Of a stretch of 64,000 nucleotides of DNA, positions 45,565 to 61,900 are shown piece by piece. Under the pieces are notes generated by a model. It searched no databases. It had not been told where the DNA came from and saw only the letters and a program-made list of their open reading frames with translations. A program made the translations under genes and the position numbers. The DNA comes from Apostichopus japonicus (Eukaryota; Echinodermata; Holothuroidea; Aspidochirotida; Stichopodidae), in assembly GCF_037975245.1 (NCBI RefSeq), contig NC_092579.1, positions 28,528,166 to 28,592,165 on the forward strand. The letters are read 5' to 3'. The first letter of the stretch is position 1. Every line of letters starts with the position of its first letter.

Positions 45565-46302
45565 GAGTGAAATACTGTACATTTCATGTCAAATTTCGCA
45601 AATACCACGCATCAACAACTGTCTGCTTTTTGAAAAGAATCATATCACACCGACTGATTGATCAGATATTAAAATTAATACAGATCAAAGAGCATGCCTT
45701 ACTTAACTCATATGGATGAGGACCATACGGTGCCAGGTGCCAAATGCACGTTCCAGCTTTATTATTTTTATATTACACACGCGCACACAAATGTTTACTA
45801 CACGAATAGATGTTAATGTCACGTTTAGTTTAAATTTACAAGCAGAACACAAATGCTATTTTTGTGTTTCACTTCACATCATTAATAACTTACAAAGTAA
45901 ATATCACGTTAGGTCCATTATGACTCATTTTCTTAAACATAATTCATGAGGAGATCTGAAAATCTGAAATATTAGCGTTTTGCATATTATATATACCATC
46001 AAGAAAACTAAAACAACTAAAACTTACTGCTATCTACACATTCTGCAATCTTGGCAAAACGTGCAAATATCGGCAAAATTACAGTTTTATACAGTTATAA
46101 CTTTGTAACAAGTACGGTAGGTTAATTAAGACCCATGCATAACAACGACATGAATAATCGAACTTTATTTCGTGACCTCTGCCGGTTATATATGTGTAGT
46201 TAAGACATGCCCTAGTCTGTTGCAGCAAGTGTAGCAAAGGACACTATGTTGGCTATACAAATACATGCATAATCGAAAAACTAGAACCGTGAGCTCTGGC
46301 GA

Positions 46303-46422
46303 TTTTAAAAGTGTAGCAAAGCACCATGTCGGCTTTCAAGTGTAGCACATGTGGACAGTGTATGTAGGCGATGGTGAATAATCGAGCTATACATGACCTC
46401 GTGTTTTTTGATATGGCAAAAA
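46303..46422. repeat. 120-bp direct repeat, left of inserted copy 2
   Basis: By eye identical over all 120 bases to 47148-47267, same orientation, starting TTTTAAAAGTGTAGCAAAG. Together they bracket the 728-bp second copy of the 41937-42676 segment. Confidence 0.93.
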
Positions 46423-47149
46423 TGAACTACAAAAGAAAAATTTTCAAGTTATATTATGTACGCGATATAATTATTTTTGAAAAGGTCAGCGTTATACTTC
46501 CGAAGCACAAAGCGATGATCAAATTATAGTTGTCTTTGCATGCTGCGATCTCTCTGATTTGATGACTTCGCTTTTATATATTTCGTGTTCTGTTAAAATT
46601 TTTGAATAACTGTCAGTCAGCAACAGACAAAGTAAGATGGGAAAGATGGATAAGAAAAAATATTGCACGTCGTAGGAAAGTCATTTGAATTAACTGTATA
46701 CGAGTTAGTGTTAAACCGGCCGAGATTTTTTTTTATTATCTATAAACAAAACAGGATTCGACAGTGTAGAGAAGCAAGCAGTACGAAAGGACTGTGTAAC
46801 TGCATAATCCTTGATATCTTTGAAAAAAAAACATATTTTGTACTTGCACATAGAAATGTCGAAATTTTTCCTATCAGAAAGTATGATTCTCTGATGTGTT
46901 TCTACTATGAAATGGTAGTGAGCTTTCATATTCCCATTATTCCTGTCATTATTAAAGGTGAGTAGAATAATACCAAATATTAATTTTTACAGCAAAAGGT
47001 CATAGCATAACAAAACATAACCATGTCCTCCATTATCGAGATAGTTGCTATGGATACCCGACCAGTTCGTGAACGTTCCTCTCTATATAAGGCCATGCTG
47101 GAATTAGTTTTCAGCACAACACATTTTTTCATCATTACCTGATTACATT
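46422..47149. repeat. 740-bp duplicated segment, copy 2 (insert)
   Basis: Second copy of 41937-42676, with a 4.5-kb offset in direct orientation. It is slightly shorter (728 bp), mostly because of A/T-run changes. It sits exactly between two identical 120-bp direct repeats, with only 1-2 bases of overlap at each junction. Its frames on both strands are short and unrecognised. Confidence 0.9.
47044..47091 (+). promoter_or_regulatory. Promoter-like X-box plus TATA element in copy 2
   Basis: GTTGCTATGGATAC at 47044-47057 and TATATAAG at 47084-47091 are preserved exactly relative to copy 1. If the first copy is a promoter, its copy now drives or interferes with different downstream DNA. Confidence 0.3.
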
Positions 47150-47267
47150 TTAAAAGTGTAGCAAAGCACCATGTCGGCTTTCAAGTGTAGCACATGTGGA
47201 CAGTGTATGTAGGCGATGGTGAATAATCGAGCTATACATGACCTCGTGTTTTTTGATATGGCAAAAA
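47148..47267. repeat. 120-bp direct repeat, right of inserted copy 2
   Basis: Exact second copy of 46303-46422. It then continues into a different A-rich sequence. Confidence 0.93.
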
Positions 47268-50200
47268 AAAGAACAACAACAACAGAAACGTATTTATGTG
47301 TTGATATATACCTGTCGCTACGCTCTGGTCCTCCTCCATATGCAGTAGTACTTTTCAGATTCATATAAAATCGCATTATTAATCATTGATTGAGCCATAG
47401 GTCGACTCACTGGTTGACTTGTTGATATAGGCCTATTTATTGTTTTGGTTAAACTTGCTGACCAGACCGAAGAAACGGTCCTTACTTAAGCAATTATTGC
47501 GTTTGGGCGAGACTTGCGTGGGGGTAGTGTAAATTAAGCAAACCCATACCGAGCGTTTGCTAAACTAAGATTACAGTCGATCAAACGAAGACACCCTTTT
47601 TACAGATTTATTTCACTTAAAAATGGAGGTTAGTTAAAAAGAAAATAATAATGATTAATTCCTTACAATTCTCAATATTTCGTCGCTCAGCTCATAATGT
47701 TTTTTTTTCATGTTTTTTTTTTCATGTGTATAGGTCTATATGCAAAGATATTAATTACTTTCCAAATAATTGCATGAACTGCAAATGCTAATCTGACATT
47801 AGAAGCAAAAAGTAAGTCAAAGGCTTTATGACAGAACCGTCAGAAAAAAAGTAGTGCAATAATGAGGATGTACTTTCGAACTTGCTTGCATGCAAAACCT
47901 TTCTTGACTCAATGTGTGAAACGAAAAGCGAAAGGGGTGGGGAAGGTAATGGGGGGCGCGATACTTTGAGACTTATTATACTATAGGAGTCGCTATGCCA
48001 ACAAAATGTATACGTAAGGCGAAATGATGACGTAGAGAAAACTTTGATTTCTCAAACCAAATATTTTATTGGTTTTTCTACATACGTGTATTTGTCTTTG
48101 TTTAGTTGCAATTGAGCAGGATTTAGAAATCTGTAAAGTGATTTTCTCTCTGTTTCTCCACCTCTCTCTCTATCCCTCTCTTTCTCTTTTTGTTTTGTCT
48201 TTCCCTCTGTGTCTTAACATTTTATTTCCGGAAACTACAAAAAAAGAAGCGCATTAACTGTGCCATTAACTAAGGAAGTAGCTAATCAATAGCCCATCTC
48301 CAAAAAAAAAACTTTGTTATCCAAGGATTGACCAGCATAGACAGTCGGTATATATCGGTATATATGTATGGGGGGAGGTGTGATTTCGTGTAGTCTTGTT
48401 CAACCATGTCTGAAACTTCTCAAGCTCAAATTCAGATAGATTAAATCCCCTCCTGTCCCATGAAAATGACACGCGATCGATCCTAGCTAGGCTGAAGAAG
48501 ATGAGTTACACGGCTCGAGTCCTCATGCGTAATGGCATCGACAAGAATAGGAAAAGAGGCACATGTTCGAAGATGCGTCGGCTGTTTATATATATATATA
48601 CTACACACACACACGTAAAAAAAACAACAGAAATGTTCTTACACTTTCTCGAGGAGTCAAGTTGAAAGCCTAACATTATTTCTCCTTCACAAGTGATGAG
48701 TTCTCTTTATACATATCTTGTTTTTTTCTTCTTAACGAAATTGATAAGATACCAAGGGTTCCCAATGGTCAACCAGCGGGCCAAGTACTCTGGTAATATT
48801 ACAATTCCGCCCCCCTCCCCACCGGAAGAAACATAATCGACTCACAAATTTCCACTAAACTGGTTTGCGAACACTTATAAGACCTTGGATTCGAGAAAAA
48901 CCCCAATTTATGTACAGTGAGATTTTGACGCTATCTAGCTCTAGATCTAGCCAATGTTCGCCCCTCTCCCCCTCCCCTCCCCTCCTCTCCCCTCCCCTCC
49001 CCCTCCCCCTCTTAGAATATCTATAGAGAAGCCCGTCGTATGCATTAGTTGTACTTGCTACAGTGTAAAATCTACGAATAACAAATCCATCAGCAATGCT
49101 CCTTCAAGTAAATTTGTTTAGTAGTTGATGATCATCATGGCTTGCATAAAACATTGAACAATAGGCCCCTCTCTCTTTTAATTGTAACGTAACTGATTTT
49201 TCTCACAACATGACGTCACAATATTACATTTGCATATTCTATCAGCTGGTTCATTATTCCAACTGCGCATGCTCGAAGTAAAAGCGTTGTTGAGGCTTTC
49301 TACACGGACGGTACTTATAAAAAGTGGCATCTGCGGTGATGATATGATTTCTGTTGCAGGTTTAGCAACTAACGATTAATGTAATATGTGACTTATTTTA
49401 TAATGTCAAACGAGCATTTGAATCACCGACAGGAGGCATTGATTCTTAGAATCAAGAAATCATTAATTTTGTAACCATGGCAACAACAACTTCATTTATC
49501 TATCACTTTGAATAAAATAACAACTTTTCCGTCTCCACAGGATATTATATACTCATCGTGACAAGTTAAGAGACGAGAATACAAACAAGAAATGGTTTCA
49601 TCGAAGAAAAAAAATCAATGATAAACAAATGAAAACAAAGTAATTAAAAATTGGCGTTGCTTTGCATCTGGAAATAATTTGGACAGTATAAGGTATAAGT
49701 TTAAAGTTTGAAGTTTAAAAATTAAATGAGCATATTTACCAGTTTCAATACGACGCTAGCTATTGGCAAAATAACATATATATAGGTTAGTAAGTAGTAG
49801 TAAGTAGCCTACCGATCAACAATACCATAAATTCGTGAGCCTAACAAGCGCTCATATACATATCATACCTTCGCATAGTCTTAGGTTAAAAATATGACCT
49901 TATGCTCAAAGGTAGTAAAAGGGTCTACTAATGAAACGATTTAACTGTCAACGAATTGTGATCGTTTTCATAGAAGAATATAAATGACAGTGTAACATTT
50001 TCCGCCCTACTCCCCACCCCCTCCCTCACCCTCGCAATTAACACCGTCTCCTGTGATGTGTTGTTCTTTTATGTGACTATTTACTTTTCGCTTTGAGGGT
50101 ATACTATCTCCATCCGTGAAGGATTTCCATCACTCTATACGCCGAACCTTGCGCAGGATATTATAATAGACCAGTGGTCCAAGCATCAAGTACTTAACGT

Positions 50201-50661
50201 CAAAGTTGGTACATCCTATTACTGACCAGTTTACGCTTTTCTTGGAAGGTTATAAGAAGGACTAATGCTCGCAAATTTATGCTGTTCCTACGTGACAAAC
50301 CCTCCTGTAACTTTAAACACAAAAATCGATAAAGGATCTTAGTTAATTTGGAGTATTTTCCTAAATTGGCGCCAAAACCACGATCTTTTCTCTCTTCAGT
50401 TTCCGGAAACTGACCGTTTGCATGTCGAGAAGTATACGCGTAAATGAAGACCTGCTGTTATTTGACAACGAAACAAGATTAAGAAAACCACTTAATCTAT
50501 TTCGATTACTAAATTTACTCTCAATCATTACATTACTGTTCTCCGTGACAGATGTATTCCTTACTTTCTTGTCTTGTCCATTCTAACTTATTGAGTGAGG
50601 TTGGCCGTTGTTATGACAAAGCAAATCCAATTAGTATGTACAAATCACGATAATAACAACT
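47268..50661. other. Intergenic, one promoter-like cluster
   Basis: AT-rich DNA with a CT-rich stretch (48144-48205), a C/T-rich run (48960-49012) and a short TA run near 48587. A RFX X-box-like palindrome lies at 49471-49484. The gene-like part is the CRE, NRF1-like and TATA cluster at 49211-49322. No multi-exon gene could be assembled. Confidence 0.5.
49211..49346 (+). promoter_or_regulatory. Promoter-like cluster: CRE, NRF1-like site, TATA box
   Basis: TGACGTCA (49211-49218), TGCGCATGC (49264-49272) and TTATAAAAAG with the TATA at 49316-49322 occur in promoter order, predicting a + strand start near 49346. Shortly after lie a TTTCTGTTGCAG splice-like sequence and a 23-codon ORF (49403-49474). 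An X-box-like palindrome overlaps that ORF's stop. No larger gene is visible downstream. Confidence 0.3.
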
Positions 50662-50668
50662 ATATTTA

Positions 50669-50714
<46 letters not shown>

Positions 50715-50736
50715 AAAAAAAATGTATATATGTATT

Positions 50737-50783
<47 letters not shown>

Positions 50784-50809
50784 GTATATATATATATATA
50801 TATATATAC
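50662..50809. repeat. Interrupted TA microsatellite
   Basis: (TA)n with GTA interruptions and an A8 run in the middle. Confidence 0.95.
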
Positions 50810-51940
50810 GCTAGGTATAAAAGCTACATATTCCTTTTATATGTGATGTACTTTTGTGTCATTGTTACATTTTCTGTAATAAATGGACAATCATGAATGA
50901 CTGTTTGCTTTCTCTGTTAAGTAAAACTCCAACATTCACGCAGTAAAAACAATCAATCTTATACCTTTTTTTTAACACCTTAGTGGAAGTTGACAATGGA
51001 ACCCTGAAATTATAACATCAAATATTGTCGAATTTCTATAAAATCAACCCAACAATAAAATGCTATAAATAAGCTTTTTCTAAGACAATTGTATATAGCT
51101 GAAAGGTGATGTGCAATGTAAACGTAGTATAGTCCTTACTCTATTTATCTCTCCTTCCACCCTCTATGCCTCTCTCATATCCCCCCCCCCTCCCCCTCCT
51201 CCTCTACCTCTCCCTCCATCCACCTCTCTCTCTTTCTCAAAGTTCTCTTTCACCAATGTTCTGTAACTCGCTTTCTCTTTTCATGAACCATTTACTCTCA
51301 TTTTATTTGTTTGACAGTTTTTTCTTTATTTTTCGACGTTTATTTCTCTTTTCTTTTTGGTAATATTTTTTTTACAAGAGCGGTGATATACGTTTCGTGC
51401 TAAATAGGAAAGCGGAAGCTTCGAAATTGATGATTAAATTACAATCATATTTCCGTAACATACTTATCCAAACAAGGTCATTTAAATTGGGGACCTTGAA
51501 TTCAACATGGCAAAAATGGCTTGTTGGAGAGTTATGTTTTTGAATTCCTTATCTTTGATATGACTGATAATATTACACCGAGATAGAAATACACCTGCAT
51601 CTTTGCAAACTTTTAAAACGAGGACAGAGTTATTATTATTATTATTGAAACGAAGATTCCAAAGTTTAGCTGTTTTACTTGTTTATCCAACATTTCAAGT
51701 GTCCATTTGAAACCGGAGAATGCCAATACTTCCCCATTTTATTATCTCATACACCAGTGACTTCATTGACCAATATTTTCCAGCAATTACTTACAACATT
51801 TAGTTGCTATATACGAAATAATGTTTTTTCCTGCAAAGTTTATCTCATGCTGCTATGGGTAACTTGACGAAAGTAAAGTTTTAAGTGTTTTCTTCGTGAG
51901 ACTTTTTTCATTTAAGTAGAAAGCAATGGAGTACTTTGTC
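50810..51940. other. Intergenic, no gene seen
   Basis: A CT/C-rich stretch (about 51145-51245) gives a Pro/Ser/Leu-rich frame that is composition-driven. (TTA)n lies near 51632-51648. Nothing else was recognised. Confidence 0.5.
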
Positions 51941-52728
51941 TCAGATTTCTGGATTTGTACTCGTACTCAGATTTGTGGATTTGTACTCGTAATCAGATTT
52001 GTGGATTTGTACTTGTAATCAGATATCTGGATTTGTACTTGTAATCAGATATCTGGATTTGTACTCCTAATCAGATATCTGGATTGGTACTCCTAATCAG
52101 ATATCTGGATTGGTACTCCTAATCAGATATCTGGATTGGTACTCCTAATCAGATATCTGGATTGGCACTCCTAATCAGATATCTGGATTTGTACTTGAAA
52201 TCAGATTAATGGATTTGTACTTGTAATCAGATATCTGGATTGGTACTCCTAATCAGATATCTGGATTGGTACTCCTAATCAGATATCTGGATTTGTACTT
52301 GAAATCAGATTAATGGATTTGTACTTGTAATCAGATATCTGGATTTGTACTCCTAATCAGATTTCTGGATTTGTACTCGTAATCAGATATGTGGATTTGT
52401 ACTTGGTGGATTTGTACTTGTAATCAGATTTGTGGATTTGTATTCCTAATCAGATTTCTGGATTTGTACTCGTAATCAGATATGTGGATTTGTACTTGGT
52501 GGATTTGTACTTGTAATCAGATATGTGGATTGTACTTGGTGGATTTGTACTTGTAATCAGATTTGTGGATTTGTACTTGGTGGATTTGTACTCGTAATCA
52601 GATATGTGGATTTGTACTCGTAATCAGATATGTGGATTTGTACTCGTAATCAGATATGTGGATTTGTACTCGTAATCAGATATGTGGATTTGTACTCGTA
52701 ATCAGATTTCTGGATTTGTACTCGTATT
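51941..52728. repeat. 26-bp minisatellite, about 30 units
   Basis: The unit is GGATTTGTACTCGTAATCAG followed by ATATGT or a variant, 26 bp. Variants form runs: CTCCTAATC units dominate about 52040-52290 and CTCGTAATC units the end. Several truncated units (TACTTGGTGGATTTG) occur at 52400-52590, showing a higher-order structure made by slippage or unequal exchange. Confidence 0.95.
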
Positions 52729-53130
52729 CATGGTATTTGCAATACTATAGTATAGGAACTAATGCTATAGTTTTATATTGGTACTCATACATCTTGTCCA
52801 GGAACTCGTACTCACGCTGTTATACTCGTACCACAAGTTTGATTCAGGAGTGTCATTGTAGGTGCCAGTGAACTCTTAATTCACTTAATTTAGCCTGCTC
52901 CAAATAGATTTGCCATTCGGGAACAATTTCGGGGGAGGGGGGGGGGGGGGACTTTTTGACGTCTATTGGTGTGACTTTAATGCCAATTGTTATACTATTC
53001 TACGAACCTTGATATTAATCAATTATATATTCAATTGCTCTTATTTAAGAACAAAATTTATATAATTAATGAAAAAGCAAAGTAAACTAAACCGAATCTC
53101 ATTGCGCCATTGCGGTCTCGCAATCGATCC
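52729..53130. other. Spacer, no gene seen
   Basis: Contains GTACTC-like decayed minisatellite pieces near 52780-52830 and a G14 run at 52937-52950. Confidence 0.5.
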
Positions 53131-53255
53131 GCCGACCCCCGGACCCCCGGACCCCCGGACCCCAGAACCCCCTAATTCTAGTACCCCTGAAGCCCTATAC
53201 CCCGGACCCCCGGACACCCGGACCCCAGGACCCCCGGACCCCCGGACCCCCGGAC
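53131..53255. repeat. GGACCCCC tandem repeat (C-rich)
   Basis: 8-bp units GGACCCCC in two good blocks (53131-53165 and 53202-53255) joined by a degenerate middle. The opposite strand is G-rich (GGGGGTCC) and may fold as a G-quadruplex. The Pro-rich frame across it is an artefact. Confidence 0.9.
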
Positions 53256-55556
53256 TCTATTAGTTTGGAATGTTTGACTTCAAAACAAAGTATTTGTCAA
53301 GCAACTACGTTGTCATGGTTACGTATTTTCACTTCCAATTACGTCGAGTACCTCATTTTCACGCAGTCAATGTATCCGTTACTACCTTACATTCATTAAC
53401 CTAGGGTTTCACAAACATATCTACTGCTTTACTTTGAACACTTTCAAAATTCTCCCAGTTGTGACAATTTTTTTTTATGACCTGTCATTTTTCGTGTCAT
53501 GCTTCAAATCAAGTGGCGTCGTCAATGTTGGGAGGAGGTGGGCGCCATTTGGGTGGGGGACGCCCCGCATCCACATTTTCACCCTCTTCCTGATATCCCG
53601 GCCCAATGAAATTTTCCATGTCCAAAAAAAAAAGGCGGGAAAGAACATTCACAGCGTTTTACTTGTGCTGACTATAAGTTATATGTATCTACCTCCTACA
53701 GATTATAAATACTGGAAATGCATGAAATTGCAAAGCTTTGAGGGATTCTCCGCCCCCCTTGACCACCACCAGTGGCCCGCCATGTAGCCCCATGCCGATT
53801 TCGCATTACCCGCTCACCCCCCCCACCCCCACCTACTACCCCTACAAAGTTTTTATCTCATTTTGTTGTGCCAATCCTCACTTCCAAATGTCTGACAACG
53901 TCACTTTTCAAAGCAAATGTTGGTAATAAACTATTATTTTCTGCAGCAGATGTTGGACAGGTGTTGCATTTTGGTCGAGATTAATAACTTCACGGTATTA
54001 CTCTAAGAGTGAGTGGCAGTGAAAAATATCACAAACGTTGAGAGCAAAATCTAGGGACCTGCTGAATAATTACATGTCATAGTTCCTGGAATAGTCCTAT
54101 ACTATGAAAATGGGAAAACTTTGTTCTTTATCTCATATTCTTAACTAACCCTGCCCCCCCCCCGGGATTGTATCCATTCCTTCACCACCGTCCAACCCCG
54201 ACAGGCCTGACAAAATAATCATCATGGTCACAGCGATATTTATGTCACTGCATTGTTAGCTCAACTCTTCATCTAAAGAATAAAAGCAAGATTCGAGATT
54301 GAATTCCCGACTTCCGAATGACGCTAGTTTGTGCGTCTTCATATTCCGTAGAGTTTAATGCAATAAACAGCAACATAGTTACACACAATAGCTTCTGTTA
54401 AATCTCAAGCGAATTTGTGTCAAATGTGAAATTAGGAAAAGCGAACCCAATCATCATCTCTGTAATGTCTTTAAAAAAACCTCTGAGTAACGAACAACAA
54501 AATGCACCCACGTGACTGATGACAAATCTTGCTCCGTTTTGGGAGATTTCGGTCGTTATATAAGGTTGTGTCGGGAAGAAGGCGGCCATTTTGTGAATCT
54601 GTTATGTCATACCTTACCTTGAAGGTGAAACCTTTTTACTTTTCTTTAGTATTTCTTTCCATAGTTTCGAAAGAATAGAAACTGAGATTAGACTGAAACC
54701 TGTGTCAGCATCGAGTCAAGTTTTGGAAAACCACAGGTAGTAAACATCGTACAATACTAAATATAGTCAAAGATCAACTATATTGCTGGCTCGATGACGT
54801 CATATTTAGGCTTGCTCAAGTCTTCCGGTTTGGCTGTTAAACAACATTAAAACTGTGAGATCTCCAAAAGGAATAATGCGTTTTTGCTTGGATTTGAAAG
54901 GGGGCATAGATATGCTAAGTTGTCTAGACTCTTTTCAATTAACACCACAAAACACAACTCGCAAGTTAGTACATTTTGAAGGATTTTGAAATATTTAGTC
55001 TCAAATGAATTTTAAGGCCTTAGGTTACCTAACGCCGACAGGGATAACAAAGGCCGAATAGGACGCCCCTTTCTAGTTTGGAACTCTTCAGAGATAATGT
55101 AATTTGTGTGATTTTATTAACCATTTCATATGCACAGTTTAAATTAAAACACTTTGTCATGCCAGCATATACGTGGTACGTAACTTTGAACAGTCAATAG
55201 GCAAACACAATGATGATTACAATGCGTTTAGTTCTTTATTGTTCCGGAACTTCTAGCTAACCTTGAATAATTATAATGACTTGAAAAGTACAAAACAATT
55301 TCATCTTTTCATCTTTCATGAAAATTAATTTAATTGCTTTTTCATTACTTGATTTCGCGTTTATATATTGACAAGGTTGACGCACGAATCATTTATTTAT
55401 TAATTTTTGGCAGAGACTAAAAGAAACAATGTGATTAGTGAATATTGAAGTTTTTAATCTTTTTTATTTTTGAGAGAGAGAGAACGTGATAACAGTTGTA
55501 TAAAAGTTTCTATATCGTTTTTAATTTTATTTTGTGAGGTAGTGGATAGCTACATC
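53256..55556. other. Intergenic, no gene seen
   Basis: AT-rich with C-rich patches (53808-53835, 54155-54165). It holds an X-box-like palindrome (53309-53322), a CRE palindrome (54795-54802) and a TATA/YY1-like pair (54557-54593). The 117-codon frame at 53434-53787 is unrecognised. Confidence 0.5.
54557..54593. promoter_or_regulatory. TATA element with YY1-like motif
   Basis: TATATAAG (54557-54564) is followed 16 bases later by GGCGGCCATTTTG (54581-54593), a YY1-like sequence. On the minus strand this reads CAAAATGGCCGCC, an ATG in good context opening a 63-codon frame (54398-54589) with no recognised domain. Direction and function are unclear. Confidence 0.2.
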
Positions 55557-58910
<3,354 letters not shown>

Positions 58911-58947
58911 GTGTATGTATGTATGTATGTATGTATGTATGTATGTA
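58911..58947. repeat. GTAT microsatellite
   Basis: About nine (GTAT) units, followed 30 bp later by an X-box-like palindrome at 58977-58990. Confidence 0.95.
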
Positions 58948-58990
58948 GACGGATGAGTATACCACCGTTTGAGTTTGTAACCTAGGCAAC

Positions 58991-61900
58991 ACGTATGAGC
59001 CACCTTCGTTGTTATATGCAAAACATTACAGACTAAGTAAAACACAAATGTGATCTTCAAACTAATGGGTAGAAAGTATAGTGAGAATGGTTGAACAATT
59101 TGGGAGTTGTTTAAGTTTATTTGTGAATAATTCCTTTGGTTGACAAAAACAAATGTCCTAGATAAAAATCTTCTCTTAATTCTTAGTGTTGTGTGTACGT
59201 TAATGTGTACTGCCATAATAGATTGCTTTATTATGGACATGGAGGGTTCACAAAGAAATAATAACAATAATAGGAAATTCCCAAAATATCATACATTCAT
59301 ACACTGTCCTCAATCTTCACCCATCGGCGTGCACACATGATTTCAAATATACAAAGTGGCTCTTACATTCCCCCGACTGATTAAGGTAGGGGCATGAAAT
59401 GTTGTGGAAGGGACAAGGGCACTTGAAAGACTTTACGGAGCGTGAATTTGCATGCCCCTGCGGTAGTGGAAGGCATCTTCCATGCAGAGGGATCTGGGGT
59501 TTCCCCTTCCTACCGCCGTAAAAAAAATTAACGTTTAAATGTTAAACCAAATTAGACATATAATTAGATATACACGTAAGGTTGTGCTTACAAATATTCT
59601 TTGAAAAATTTGTTTGAGGTTGTAAAAAAAGGAATGTATACACCCAGAGAAGTGGTACAATTCGTGCCCGACTGAATTTAACCCCCCCCCCCACTACATA
59701 ATTTCCCCATGACTGATGGAAGGTGGGCGATGGCTCACCGTCCCTACCTACATAACAAAATACCCCACCTATATGAAAAAGGAACCAGCCCCCACCCCCT
59801 TTTAAAGCAAACTACGCCTGTTTTTCTTACGGTAAAGGTCTTTCGTAAGCCTACAGTTATGAATGCAAACCTCTATATGGGGGGAAAAACAACGGAATTA
59901 TCTACCTCATGCTTTTTGTTTTCTCCTTTTATAACAAAATCTTGATAAATGTAGCGACTTAAGGCTAGCTGAAAATCACGCCTATAACTTATCAAAAAAA
60001 GAGAGTCAAAGCTATGTCATGAATATTTTTTCCTCAAAAAGTAATAACATTCAATGCAAAATGTTTAATGAAAACATTTCCATATAAGGAAATACCTTAA
60101 TCCTACTCATTCATAATTGAGTTTTATCAGCTTATTGGCCTTTATACTAACTATGATAAATAATTGATAAGAACATTTTAATATGAAGTTGAAGGATTGT
60201 GGATACATTTGGAACTTGTTCGCAGATTTCGAAGTAATTTATGCAAAAACACACTAATAAAACACACGTTTTGAAAGAAATAAAACATGACAACGTCTGC
60301 GTTCTATTGACAATAGTTTTACCCTTTTGTTTTTTGTCATGTCCGAATGTAACCGGTTCAAAGGTTATAATACGTTATATTTTAAAACAATTTATGATAC
60401 ACTTAAAAACTTTTATGATCTTAGCCATTTCTTAACCCCCACCCCTGAGTCCAAGCAAAGGAATAATCATCAGTTTAAAGCAAAAAGACAAGCATGAGTG
60501 GCTTCGTTCTAAAAGCCCGGGCATGAAACAGACAATACTCTTGTTACGGAGTACTCTTGTTACCCCTTCCATGCAGTACCATGTGCAGGGACGGAGTGCC
60601 TAATTGGGCGAGATGATCACCGGGCTTAGTCCCCCCGCCCCCCCCCCGCCCCAATCTAAGGGACCCCTCAATAAGAAATCAAAAACAAAACTGCAAAAGG
60701 AAAGAAAAATGCAGTTGACCTATTACAACAGTTTTCACAGAGTAAAAAAAATAAGGAATATCTCTTAATAAAATATTTGATTGTTGCCTTTGTTGGCCCA
60801 TACTAGTTTCCTATTTACCGGTTGTAGCAATTGAAAGCTATGTATGACATCTTTACAATCAGCCAACTCCGCATGTACTGTATATATATATATATACTAT
60901 TAGATTAAACAGCGCTCCTTGATTAATGTAAACACAACGTCTGCCTTCGTTGGTATTCCTGCTAGGGTTGGGGCCCCCAAAATTTATGTTTGGTCCAAGG
61001 CCCCATAAGATGGGTCGTGATTGCCTGTGAACATGAACTTGGCATGGTTCATGGTTTTAGAGGCTAGAAATGGGTGAACTGTGTATACTTTGTCACGTAT
61101 ACAGCTGTACAGTTATAGCTAACGTTAGCTGTAACTAACAGTTAACGTTAACAGTTAACAGCTAATATTAGCTGTAACTAACAGATGCATAGCTATAGCT
61201 AATGTTTGGGGTAAAGACGGGATATGTCAAGCGCGATTGTAGTCTGGACCTGGTCCAGCTGATAAGGGAAGGGAAAACGGTATAGGGAAGAGGGTTCTAT
61301 ACTTTATCAAGTGTCGTGTACAGGATTTCAAGGGGGGGGGGTGGCGTATACTAAATTGCCCGGACTGATATAGGTAGGTGCCCGAACCTTCACGGGAAGG
61401 CCGAGAGGTGCATCCAGGATTATTAGGGGAAGGTGGGGGATGGGGGGGGGGGATTGGAGGTTTGGTTCGTTGAAGCCACATCGTATACAGAGAGGTCCGT
61501 CAGCAGAAAAATAAATTACAGATTAGACGTCAAATGATTCATTCCTGAGGCAAAATCTATACTTGTTTAATAGATTTAAAATTAGGTGTAACTGTAAACG
61601 CAGGGTTGTGCGAATCAATTCTTTAGAGTTCCATGTGTGAACTTGTGCAAGAGGGAATAGGGGCTGAGGGAGAGGGGGAGGGGGGGTTGTACACTTCTAC
61701 ACCTCCCAGGTCCGCTCCTGAGGCCATCATAGGCTCGGAAGAGAGATCTACTTCTTCTCCAACTGAATGTAATAAAATTCCCCAACTGGCGACGGAGGTG
61801 GAGGTACCCCCTCCTAGTCCCTTTGCGCGCCCTTCTAACTAAATTAAGGAACCGAATAGATGATTCGGTATTTGCCCCTACTGCCCCTTCAATTATAAAG

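Noticed and set aside
47143-47376. Minus-strand frame ending near a CAG|GTATAT donor-like site
   Set aside because: The donor is only moderate and no partner exon or conserved peptide is visible.
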